From positions 1 to 14,898 of the forward strand of contig DMAW01000085.1 in assembly GCA_003446375.1 (NCBI GenBank): a stretch of 14,898 nucleotides of DNA. Direction: 5' to 3'. The notes beneath the pieces were generated by a model, which was not told the origin of the DNA, did not search any database, and saw only the letters and a program-made list of their open reading frames with translations. A program made the position numbers and the translations under genes. This DNA comes from Eubacteriaceae bacterium (GTDB lineage: Bacteria; Bacillota; Clostridia; Eubacteriales; Alkalibacteraceae). Shown one piece after another: positions 1 through 7,215 of this stretch (positions within the stretch are counted from its first letter, which is position 1; every line of letters starts with the position of its first letter).

Positions 1-64
1 CTACGTGTCCTATTGTTCCGATATTTACGTGGGGCTTATTTCTTTCAAATTTTGCTTTTCCCAT
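1..64 (-). CDS. tuf: Elongation factor Tu, N-terminal fragment (cut by window edge)
   Basis: Only the first 21 codons are present. They begin MGKAKFERNKPHVNIGTIGH and run off the left edge just before the GTP-binding P-loop (GHVDHGKT in the family), so this is the EF-Tu start and the truncation is only the window edge. EF-Tu carries aminoacyl-tRNA to the ribosomal A site in the cytoplasm. The ATG is preceded by a strong AAAGGAGG ribosome binding site. The gene lies 25 bases after the fusA stop with no terminator or promoter between them, so it is the last visible gene of the rplGB-rpsL-rpsG-fusA-tuf operon. A second tuf copy occupies the other end of the window; two tuf genes are common in Firmicutes and proteobacteria. 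Confidence 0.95.
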   Translation of the reverse strand, partial: MGKAKFERNKPHVNIGTIGHV

Positions 65-89
65 TTCTGTTTCCTCCTTTTAAAATTTA

Positions 90-2162
90 TTATTTTTTAC
101 CTTCTATTATTTTTTCTGCGACGCTCTTAGGCACTTCTTCATAATGAGAGAACTGGTATGAGTATACTCCACGACCTTGCGTCTTGCTCCTAAGGTCAGT
201 TGCATATCCAAACATTTCACTCAGTGGCACAAATCCTCTTATTACCTGTACGTTTCCTCTTGGATCCATACCTTCAATACGTCCTCTTCTAGAGTTAAGG
301 TCACCAATTACATCGCCCATATAATCTTCAGGCACAGTAATTTCAATCTTGAATATTGGCTCAAGTATTACCGGATTTGCTTTTTTACAACCTTCTTTAA
401 AGGCCATTGATCCTGCAATCTTAAATGCCATCTCCGAAGAGTCGACTTCATGATAAGATCCATCTACAAGTGTAGCCCTGAAGTCCAACACAGGATATCC
501 TGCAAGGACACCATTTTCCATGGCTTCTTGAATTCCTTGATCAACCGGTCCGATATATTCTTTAGGTATTGAACCACCAACGATTTTGTTGACAAATTCA
601 TATCCTTCTCCGGGTTCTCTAGGTTCAAGTTCGATCCATACGTGTCCATATTGACCTCTACCGCCTGATTGTCTTGCAAACTTTCCTTCAACCTTCACAG
701 CTTTACGGATTGTCTCTCTGTATGCTACTTGAGGCTTTCCTACGTTTGCTTCTACTTTAAATTCTCTTAGCATCCTATCTACGATAATATCAAGATGAAG
801 CTCGCCCATCCCTGATATTATTGTTTGTCCTGTTTCAGGATCTGTAAAGGTCTTGAAAGTAGGATCTTCTTCAGCAAGTTTTTGAAGAGCTATGCTCATT
901 TTGTCTTGTCCCGATTTCGTCTTAGGCTCTATGGCAACCGAGATTACAGGTTCAGGGAATTCCATTGACTCGAGTATGACCGGATCTGAGTCTACGCAAA
1001 GGGTATCTCCCGTAGTAGTGTCTTTCAACCCTACTGCCGCTGCGATATCTCCAGTATAAACCTGATCTATTTCTTCTCTGTGGTTAGCATGCATTTGAAG
1101 TATACGTCCGATTCTTTCCTTTTTACCCTTAGTAGAGTTAAAGACATAAGATCCAGAATTAAGAACGCCTGAGTATACCCTAAAGAAAGCAAGCTTTCCA
1201 ACAAAGGGATCTGTCATGATCTTGAATGCCAAAGCGGAGAAAGGTCCATTATCGTCTGCTTTTCTTTCAATCTCTTCTTCTGTTTTCGGATCTATACCCT
1301 TGATTGCAGGCACATCCAATGGCGAAGGCATATACGCTACAACCGCATCAAGCATAGGTTGTACGCCTTTATTCTTATAAGAAGATCCGCAAAGAACAGG
1401 AATCATGCTAACATCTACAGTTGCTTTTCTGATAGCTTTTTTAATTTCTTCAGAGCTGATCTCTTCGCCTTCTAAGTATTTCATCATCAATTCTTCATCG
1501 TAATCAGATACCGATTCAAGAAGCTTTTCTCTGTATTCTTCTGCAAGTTCCATCATGTCTGCAGGTATTTCAGTTACTTCGACTTCTTTTCCTTCATCGT
1601 CTTTGTATATGATGGCATTCATTTCCACTAAATCTACAAGACCAAGGAAATCATCTTCTTTTCCGATAGGTAGCTGGATAGGCACTGCATTAGCATTAAG
1701 TCTATCCTTCATCATATCAATTACGTTATAAAAATCTGCGCCTAGAATATCCATCTTATTTACATACGCCATCCTAGGAACCTTGTATTTGTCGGCTTGA
1801 CGCCATACTGTTTCTGATTGAGGCTCAACCCCACCTTTTGCACAGAATACTGCAACAGATCCATCAAGTACACGAAGAGAACGTTCAACTTCTACTGTGA
1901 AGTCAACGTGTCCTGGTGTATCTATAATATTTATCCTATGATTTTTCCATTGACAAGTAGTAGCGGCAGAGGTAATTGTTATACCTCTTTCCTGCTCCTG
2001 CTCCATCCAGTCCATCTGAGAAGCTCCTTCATGAGTTTCGCCGATTTTGTGGATCCTTCCGGAATAAAACAATATTCTTTCGGTAGTGGTGGTTTTACCT
2101 GCATCAATATGAGCCATAATTCCGATATTTCTAGTCATTTCCAAACTAAATTCTCTTGACAC
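90..2162 (-). CDS. fusA: Elongation factor G
   Basis: This is the translational GTPase that drives tRNA-mRNA translocation and, with RRF, ribosome recycling. From the preferred start it has 690 residues, the normal EF-G length. Visible GTPase motifs are the P-loop AHIDAGKT (about residues 17-24), RGITI with the switch I threonine (about 62), DTPGH with the catalytic histidine (about 85) and NKMD (about 135-138). The C-terminal EF-G domains follow, including the conserved GRGQYGHV stretch. I prefer the GTG start at 2160-2162, giving MSREFSLE like other EF-Gs. AGAGAGG lies 9 bases upstream of it, whereas it abuts an in-frame ATG (2169-2171) three codons earlier with no spacing. The gene sits 42 bases after rpsG and 25 before tuf, in the str operon. 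It is intact and not obviously fusidic-acid resistant, although I did not check every known position. Confidence 0.97.
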   Translation of the reverse strand: MSREFSLEMTRNIGIMAHIDAGKTTTTERILFYSGRIHKIGETHEGASQMDWMEQEQERGITITSAATTCQWKNHRINIIDTPGHVDFTVEVERSLRVLDGSVAVFCAKGGVEPQSETVWRQADKYKVPRMAYVNKMDILGADFYNVIDMMKDRLNANAVPIQLPIGKEDDFLGLVDLVEMNAIIYKDDEGKEVEVTEIPADMMELAEEYREKLLESVSDYDEELMMKYLEGEEISSEEIKKAIRKATVDVSMIPVLCGSSYKNKGVQPMLDAVVAYMPSPLDVPAIKGIDPKTEEEIERKADDNGPFSALAFKIMTDPFVGKLAFFRVYSGVLNSGSYVFNSTKGKKERIGRILQMHANHREEIDQVYTGDIAAAVGLKDTTTGDTLCVDSDPVILESMEFPEPVISVAIEPKTKSGQDKMSIALQKLAEEDPTFKTFTDPETGQTIISGMGELHLDIIVDRMLREFKVEANVGKPQVAYRETIRKAVKVEGKFARQSGGRGQYGHVWIELEPREPGEGYEFVNKIVGGSIPKEYIGPVDQGIQEAMENGVLAGYPVLDFRATLVDGSYHEVDSSEMAFKIAGSMAFKEGCKKANPVILEPIFKIEITVPEDYMGDVIGDLNSRRGRIEGMDPRGNVQVIRGFVPLSEMFGYATDLRSKTQGRGVYSYQFSHYEEVPKSVAEKIIEGKK

Positions 2163-2171
2163 AGTCTCCAT

Positions 2172-2178
2172 CCTCTCT
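2172..2178 (-). promoter_or_regulatory. Ribosome binding site that decides the fusA start
   Basis: The minus strand reads AGAGAGG here. It touches the upstream in-frame ATG at 2169-2171 with no spacer, but lies 9 bases from the GTG at 2160-2162. This supports the GTG as the real fusA initiation codon and yields the family-typical MSREFSLE start. Confidence 0.65.
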
Positions 2179-2204
2179 TATTACAAGAAACTAATCGTTT
2201 CTCA

Positions 2205-2675
2205 TTACCATCTATAATGCGCGAAAGCTTTGTTAGCTTCTGCCATTTTGTGAGTATCTTCTTTTTTCTTGACTGATGCGCCTGCATTGTTTATAGCATC
2301 TAACAATTCAGCTGACAATCTTGATTGCATTGTCTTTTCGTTTCTTGCTCTTGAGTATCTAACAAGCCATCTAAGTCCTAGAGCCTGTCTTCTTTCAGGT
2401 CTGATTTCAATTGGGACCTGATAAGTAGCTCCACCCACTCTTCTTGCTTTAACCTCAAGCACAGGCATTATGTTGTTCAACGCCTCTTCAAAAACTTCCA
2501 ATGCTTCTCTACCTGTTTTTTCGGCAATTGTTTGGAATGCTCCATATACTATCTTTTGAGCCACTCCTTTTTTACCGTCTAACATTATGTTGTTAACAAG
2601 TTTTGTTACCAAAACGCTATTATATAGCGGATCAGGCAATACTTCCCTTTTAGGTACTGGTCCTTTTCTTGGCAC
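2205..2675 (-). CDS. rpsG: 30S ribosomal protein S7
   Basis: S7 is a primary 16S rRNA binding protein that nucleates assembly of the 30S head and contacts the E-site tRNA. The product is 156 residues, the usual bacterial length. It starts MPRKGPVPKREVLPDP and has the conserved LVNNIMLDGKK segment, the PIEIRPERRQALGLRWL block and the C-terminal HKMAEANKAFAHYRW. The start is GTG at 2673-2675, well placed after AAGGAGG, and there is no nearby ATG. The gene lies between rpsL (119-base gap) and fusA (42-base gap) in the str operon. In E. coli S7 represses this operon by binding the rpsL-rpsG spacer; whether that applies here is unknown, but the spacer has an unusual GC-rich patch. Confidence 0.98.
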   Translation of the reverse strand: MPRKGPVPKREVLPDPLYNSVLVTKLVNNIMLDGKKGVAQKIVYGAFQTIAEKTGREALEVFEEALNNIMPVLEVKARRVGGATYQVPIEIRPERRQALGLRWLVRYSRARNEKTMQSRLSAELLDAINNAGASVKKKEDTHKMAEANKAFAHYRW

Positions 2676-2794
2676 TTTGCTTCCCTCCTTAATAATAAAT
2701 TATTCATCGGTACTCGACTCGTCTAGTGCGCCGTCGTGCGTAATATCTATTTGTATATTATAAACACCGTCTATAATTCATAGTTATTGCACAA

Positions 2795-3169
2795 TTACTT
2801 TTTTGTGGCTTTTGCACCGTACTTTGATCGAGCTTGTTGTCTGTTTTGCACTCCAGCGGTATCCAATGCTCCCCTGATGATTTTGTATCTTACACCAGGA
2901 AGGTCTTTGACTCTTCCACCTTTAATCAAAACGACGCTGTGTTCCTGTAGGTTATGTCCGATTCCCGGAATATATGCAGTAACCTCTGTCCCGTTTGTAA
3001 GTCTTACCCTTGCAATCTTTCTAAGCGCAGAGTTAGGCTTTTTAGGTGTAGTAGTTCTTACAGCTGTACAAACGCCTCTCTTTTGAGGATTGTTCTTAAG
3101 TGCAGGAGAGTCTGATTTGTATTCAACCTTTTCTCTTCCTTTTTTTACAAGCTGACTGATAGTTGGCAT
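2795..3169 (-). CDS. rpsL: 30S ribosomal protein S12
   Basis: S12 forms part of the decoding centre of the 30S subunit and affects translational accuracy. The product has 124 residues with the hallmark TPKKPNSALRK block (Lys43 and Lys44), AYIPGIGHNLQEHS and GGRVKDLPGVRY (Lys88, Asp89). Lys43 and Lys88 are the wild-type, streptomycin-sensitive states in the E. coli numbering. It is the short S12 form: the roughly 14-residue N-terminal insertion of Bacillus S12 is absent. The ATG follows AAAGGAGG. The gene is second in the str operon, 106 bases after rplGB and 119 before rpsG. A GC-rich hairpin in the upstream gap may modulate its expression. Confidence 0.98.
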   Translation of the reverse strand: MPTISQLVKKGREKVEYKSDSPALKNNPQKRGVCTAVRTTTPKKPNSALRKIARVRLTNGTEVTAYIPGIGHNLQEHSVVLIKGGRVKDLPGVRYKIIRGALDTAGVQNRQQARSKYGAKATKK

Positions 3170-3238
3170 CTTTGTGTTGCACCTCCTTTAATTTTTATAA
3201 TATATACAAGGCATTTAGCCTAATATCCGCAAAAACGG

Positions 3239-3260
3239 CCCCCTCTGTCCATGGAGGGGG
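3239..3260 (-). terminator. GC-rich hairpin between rplGB and rpsL, possible weak terminator or attenuator
   Basis: Perfect 7-bp arms (CCCCCTC and GAGGGGG, with an 8-base loop) lie 15 bases past the rplGB stop. On the minus strand they are followed by CCG and then five T's. The T run is short, offset by CCG and itself flanked by a CCG/CGG pair, so termination would be partial at best. It could instead stabilise or process the mRNA between rplGB and rpsL. Confidence 0.4.
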
Positions 3261-3275
3261 AGTAAATAGCAACGG

Positions 3276-3521
3276 CTATTCTTTTAACAGAGCTGCTGCT
3301 GCAGTCATTCTTTCAATGCCGCAAGCATGCCCCAAGTCATCCATACTATCTACATAAATCAATTTAACATTGTGATTATTACAAGCATTTTCCACTTCAT
3401 CAGCGATGTGGGCGTCTGCATCTTTTGCCAAATAAACCAACCGTGCTTCGTTCGCTTTGACCATTTTGACTGTTTGTCTTGTGCCCACGACGAATTTGCC
3501 GGTCTTTAGGTCATCAAGCAT
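3276..3521 (-). CDS. rplGB: L7Ae-like kink-turn RNA-binding protein (YbxF/RplGB family)
   Basis: This 81-residue protein belongs to the L7Ae/L30e/S12e family. In Firmicutes the ybxF (rplGB) gene sits exactly here, between rpoC and rpsL, and the B. subtilis protein binds kink-turn RNA. Visible family features are the N-terminal VVGTRQTVKMVKANEARLV segment, which carries the RNA-binding loop, then LAKDAD, and a C-terminal AAALL helix after the LIYVDS strand. Length and placement are typical. The ATG is preceded by AAAGGAGG with ideal 7-base spacing. It is the first gene after the promoter at 3562-3590 and so heads the str operon. The in vivo role is not firmly known; it is often annotated as a ribosomal L7Ae-like protein. 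Confidence 0.93.
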   Translation of the reverse strand: MLDDLKTGKFVVGTRQTVKMVKANEARLVYLAKDADAHIADEVENACNNHNVKLIYVDSMDDLGHACGIERMTAAAALLKE

Positions 3522-3550
3522 GATGTTACCTCCTTTTGATGATCCAAGGA

Positions 3551-3578
3551 TGCGCTAATAAATTTTATCATTAGCGCA
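3551..3578. repeat. 9-bp perfect inverted repeat around the str-operon -10 box
   Basis: The arms TGCGCTAAT and ATTAGCGCA are perfect reverse complements separated by 10 bases, and those 10 bases contain the -10 element of the rplGB promoter. Arm-to-arm it spans 28 bp. It could be an operator for a dimeric regulator, or in part a 5' RNA or DNA cruciform structure. I do not recognise the sequence as a known operator. Confidence 0.8.
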
Positions 3579-3590
3579 AACCCCTGTCAA
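3562..3590 (-). promoter_or_regulatory. Sigma-70/SigA-type promoter for the rplGB-rpsL-rpsG-fusA-tuf operon
   Basis: On the minus strand there is a perfect -35 TTGACA (3585-3590), a 17-bp spacer ending in TGA, and -10 TAAAAT (3562-3567), so an extended -10 TGn is also present. The -35 begins only 5 bases after the rpoC stop codon. The predicted start site near 3555 leaves a leader of about 35 bases before the rplGB ATG. A 9-bp inverted repeat surrounds the -10. Confidence 0.88.
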
Positions 3591-3595
3591 CTATT

Positions 3596-6500
3596 TTATA
3601 GATCATCTATTATCACGTCTGAGATGTCAATTTCGTCTATGACTTCAGCCAACGAATCCAATTCATCCTTTGCTTCGTCGTCTTCAAGCTCGACTTCTCT
3701 GTATTTTTTTACTCCTGTTCCGGCTGGTACAAGCTTTCCTATTATTACATTTTCTTTAAGCCCAACCAACGGATCCACTTTCCCTTTGATCGCTGCATCT
3801 GTAAGAACTCTTGTAGTCTCTTGGAATGAAGCTGCGGACAAGAAAGAGTCAGTAGCCAAAGATGCTTTGGTTATTCCCATCAAAACTCTTGAAGCCGTAG
3901 CCGGCTCTAGGCCTTCTGAGACTGCTTTTTCATTTTCTTCTTCAAATGCAAATATATCTACAAGGCTTCCCGGAAGCAGCTGAGTATCTCCAGCTTCCTC
4001 CACTTTAACTTTTCTAAGCATCTGCCTTGCTATCAGCTCAATGTGCTTGTCGCTTATATAAACCCCTTGAAGCCTGTATACTTTTTGTACTTCTTGCAAT
4101 ATATACTTTTGTACTCCCCCTATACCTTTTATGCTAAGTATATCATTGGGATTTATTGATCCATCGGTAATTTCATCGCCGGCTTCGATTACGTCTCCAT
4201 CACGCACTTTCAATCTTGACCCATAGGGAATGAGATAAACTTTTTCTTCTTCATCACCAATAATCGCTACTTCTTTTTTCTTCTTGGTTTCTCTCAGTTC
4301 AACTTTTCCGTCAATCTCAGAGATTATAGCCAATCCTTTAGGTTTTCGAGCTTCAAAGAGCTCCTCGACCCTTGGAAGACCTTGAGTAATGTCATCTGCA
4401 CTCGCTACGCCACCGGTATGGAATGTACGCATTGTAAGCTGCGTTCCCGGCTCGCCTATTGATTGAGCAGCGATTATTCCTACAGCCTCTCCCATTTGGA
4501 CTGGTTCCCAAGTAGTAAGGTCAACGCCATAGCACTTTGCGCAAACTCCAATTCTAGATTGACAGTTTGTTATAGAGCGTATGTTGACTTCCTTGATTCC
4601 CAGTTTTTCAATGTTCGCTGCCATCTTTTTAGTTATTATTTCGTCTTTTGCAACCAAGGTTTCGCCTGTAGCAGGATGAATTACATCTTCGAAAGCATAC
4701 CTTCCTGCAATTCGGTCTTTAAGCGTCTCTATTATTTCTCCACTGTCATCTATATCTTTGGCAACGTAGCCTTTCGTAGTTCCACAATCGTCTTCTTTTA
4801 TTATTACATCCTGGCTGACATCAACAAGCCTTCTTGTCAAATACCCTGAATCTGCAGTTCTAAGAGCTGTATCTGCAAGGCCTTTCCTGGCACCGTGGGT
4901 AGATATAAAGAACTCCAAAACGTTTAGACCTTCCCTAAAGTTCGATCTGATTGGCAGTTCTATGATTTTTCCTGATGGGCTGGCCATAAGACCACGCATT
5001 CCGGCAAGCTGCCTTATCTGGTTCTTGCTACCCCTTGCACCTGAATTTGCCATCATATTTATCGGGTTAAGAGGATCTAAATGATCCATCAGCGCATCTG
5101 TAACATGATCTGTCGTGTTGTTCCAGATCTCTATTACTTTTTCATATCTTTCATCTTCAGATATCAAGCCTCTTCTAAACAGCTTTTGAACCTTGTCGAC
5201 TTCTGTCTCTGCAACAGCAAGCAGCTCCGGCTTCTTTGAAGGGACTTCCATATCGCTGACGCCTACAGTTATGGCTCCAATAGTAGAATAATGGAAACCC
5301 ATCCTCTTTATGTTGTCTAAAACTATCGAGGTCTTTGTAGGTCCATGTTTTTCATAACACTTTTCAACTATTTCTGACAACACCTTTTTATCTACGGTTC
5401 TATCTATTTCAAGTGCAAACTCGTCTTCATCGGTATTTCTTTCAACAAAACCTAAGTCTTGAGGTATTATTTCATTGAACAAAAATCTACCCACTGTGCT
5501 TTCGACCATTCGTGTTTGTTTTTTGCCATCGATTTCTCGGGTTATTCTCACTTTGACCTTGCTGTGGAGCGTGACTACTTTATTATTATAAGCCATTTCC
5601 ATCTCTTCAAGATCAGCAAATATCTTGCCTTCGCCTGCGGCTCCTTCTATTAATATAGTCAGATAATACGATCCGAGGATCATATCCTGCGTTGGGCTTA
5701 TTACCGGACTTCCATCCTGTGGCTTAAGAATATTGTTTGCTGCAAGCATCAAAAATCTAGCTTCAGCTTGTGCTTCTACAGATAATGGAACGTGAACAGC
5801 CATCTGGTCTCCATCAAAATCCGCATTATAAGCCGTGCAAACCAATGGATGAAGCTTTATCGCCCTTCCTTCAACCAGCACAGGCTCAAAAGCTTGTATT
5901 CCAAGCCTATGAAGAGTTGGAGCACGGTTAAGAAGAACCGGATGTTCTTTAATTACTTCTTCGAGCACATCCCACACTTCAGGTCTTAGCCTTTCTACCA
6001 TTCTCTTGGCGCTTTTGATGTTTTGAGCGTACTTTTGCTGTACCAATTCTCTCATTACAAAAGGCTTGAAAAGTTCAATGGCCATTTCCTTGGGTAATCC
6101 ACACTGGTACATCTTTAATTCAGGCCCTACTACAATAACGGATCTTCCAGAATAGTCAACCCTTTTACCCAGAAGGTTTTGTCTGAATCTTCCCTGTTTT
6201 CCTTTTAGCATGTCACTTAAAGATTTGAGTGGTCTGTTTCCAGGACCGGTAACCGGTCTTCCTCTTCTGCCGTTGTCTATCAAAGCATCTACAGCTTCTT
6301 GGAGCATTCTTTTTTCATTTTGAACAATTATATCCGGAGCATCTAAGTCAAGCAGCCTTTTCAGCCGGTTGTTTCTATTTATGACCCTCCGATAAAGATC
6401 GTTAAGGTCACTTGTAGCAAATCTTCCTCCATCCAGTTGAACCATAGGTCTAAGTTCAGGAGGAATTACAGGAACTACCTCAAGAATCATCCACTCTGGG

Positions 6501-7165
6501 TCATTGCCTGATGTTCTGAAAGCTTCAATAGCCTCAAGCCTTCTAACCGTTCGAATCCTCTTTTGTCCGGTGCTTGTTTTAAGATCCTCTCTTAAATTCT
6601 TAGCTTCTTTCTCCAAATCTACCTGCATTAAAAGATCCTTGACCGCTTCAGCGCCGATAGAAGCCTTGAATTCATTGCCATATTTTTCTTTGTACTCTCT
6701 GTATTCTCTTTCGCTCAAAAGTTGCTTTGGTGAAAGAGGGGTATTGCCTGGATCCGTAATAACATATGCTGCAAAGTATATGACTTTCTCCAATGATCTT
6801 GGCGACATTTCAAGAACCAGACCCATCCTGCTAGGTATCCCTTTGAAATACCAAATGTGAGAGACAGGCGCTGCAAGTTCTATATGACCCATTCTTTCTC
6901 TTCTTACTTTAGATCTGGTTACTTCGACTCCGCAGTTTTCGCAAACGATCCCCTTATATCTGACTCTTTTATATTTTCCGCAATGACACTCCCAATCTTT
7001 GGTTGGACCAAAGATTTTTTCACAAAACAGACCTTCTTTTTCCGGCTTTAGCGTTCGATAGTTTATCGTCTCCGGTTTTTTTACTTCCCCTTTGGACCAC
7101 TCTCTGATTTTTTCAGGAGAAGCCAGGCCGATTTTGATTGATTTAAAATCAAAAAATTCATTCAA
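3596..7165 (-). CDS. rpoC: DNA-directed RNA polymerase subunit beta prime
   Basis: This subunit carries the active-site magnesium loop of RNA polymerase. It has 1189 residues from the chosen start, close to the Bacillus size. An N-terminal zinc finger has cysteines at about 60, 62, 75 and 78, and NADFDGDQM at about 447-455 holds the three catalytic aspartates (449, 451, 453). A second zinc site consists of one Cys in DDCGTTKG and three in NCQSRIGVCAKC. The TTG at 7163-7165 is preferred: it gives MNEFFDFKSIKIGLASPEKI, aligning in length with family N-termini, and AAGGGAG lies 9 bases upstream. An in-frame TTG at 7199-7201 would add 12 residues but has no good ribosome binding site. It is co-transcribed with rpoB (50-base gap), and no terminator follows it. 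Confidence 0.97.
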   Translation of the reverse strand: MNEFFDFKSIKIGLASPEKIREWSKGEVKKPETINYRTLKPEKEGLFCEKIFGPTKDWECHCGKYKRVRYKGIVCENCGVEVTRSKVRRERMGHIELAAPVSHIWYFKGIPSRMGLVLEMSPRSLEKVIYFAAYVITDPGNTPLSPKQLLSEREYREYKEKYGNEFKASIGAEAVKDLLMQVDLEKEAKNLREDLKTSTGQKRIRTVRRLEAIEAFRTSGNDPEWMILEVVPVIPPELRPMVQLDGGRFATSDLNDLYRRVINRNNRLKRLLDLDAPDIIVQNEKRMLQEAVDALIDNGRRGRPVTGPGNRPLKSLSDMLKGKQGRFRQNLLGKRVDYSGRSVIVVGPELKMYQCGLPKEMAIELFKPFVMRELVQQKYAQNIKSAKRMVERLRPEVWDVLEEVIKEHPVLLNRAPTLHRLGIQAFEPVLVEGRAIKLHPLVCTAYNADFDGDQMAVHVPLSVEAQAEARFLMLAANNILKPQDGSPVISPTQDMILGSYYLTILIEGAAGEGKIFADLEEMEMAYNNKVVTLHSKVKVRITREIDGKKQTRMVESTVGRFLFNEIIPQDLGFVERNTDEDEFALEIDRTVDKKVLSEIVEKCYEKHGPTKTSIVLDNIKRMGFHYSTIGAITVGVSDMEVPSKKPELLAVAETEVDKVQKLFRRGLISEDERYEKVIEIWNNTTDHVTDALMDHLDPLNPINMMANSGARGSKNQIRQLAGMRGLMASPSGKIIELPIRSNFREGLNVLEFFISTHGARKGLADTALRTADSGYLTRRLVDVSQDVIIKEDDCGTTKGYVAKDIDDSGEIIETLKDRIAGRYAFEDVIHPATGETLVAKDEIITKKMAANIEKLGIKEVNIRSITNCQSRIGVCAKCYGVDLTTWEPVQMGEAVGIIAAQSIGEPGTQLTMRTFHTGGVASADDITQGLPRVEELFEARKPKGLAIISEIDGKVELRETKKKKEVAIIGDEEEKVYLIPYGSRLKVRDGDVIEAGDEITDGSINPNDILSIKGIGGVQKYILQEVQKVYRLQGVYISDKHIELIARQMLRKVKVEEAGDTQLLPGSLVDIFAFEEENEKAVSEGLEPATASRVLMGITKASLATDSFLSAASFQETTRVLTDAAIKGKVDPLVGLKENVIIGKLVPAGTGVKKYREVELEDDEAKDELDSLAEVIDEIDISDVIIDDL

Positions 7166-7174
7166 GGAGCTTCT

Positions 7175-7181
7175 CTCCCTT
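7175..7181 (-). promoter_or_regulatory. Ribosome binding site that decides the rpoC start
   Basis: The minus strand reads AAGGGAG, ending 9 bases before the TTG at 7163-7165. The more upstream in-frame TTG (7199-7201) has only a weak GG-containing upstream sequence. The site lies inside the would-be 12-residue extension and supports the shorter RpoC. Confidence 0.6.
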
Positions 7182-7215
7182 CTATAATAATTTATATTCA
7201 AGATTATCCATATGA

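Noticed and set aside
2750..2794. TATAAT-like sequence in the rpsL-rpsG spacer as a promoter
   Set aside because: The hexamer 17 bp upstream is unlike TTGACA, and the position within an operon makes a promoter unlikely without more evidence.
3195..3230. TATA-rich stretch before rpsL as a promoter
   Set aside because: No -35-like hexamer at a suitable distance; simple AT richness of the leader explains it. The small AGGC/GCCT hairpin at 3209-3221 is too short to call.
3625..3630. TTGACA on the minus strand inside the rpoC 3' end
   Set aside because: It is coding sequence, and no acceptable -10 lies at 16-18 bp. The promoter at 3562-3590 is far better.
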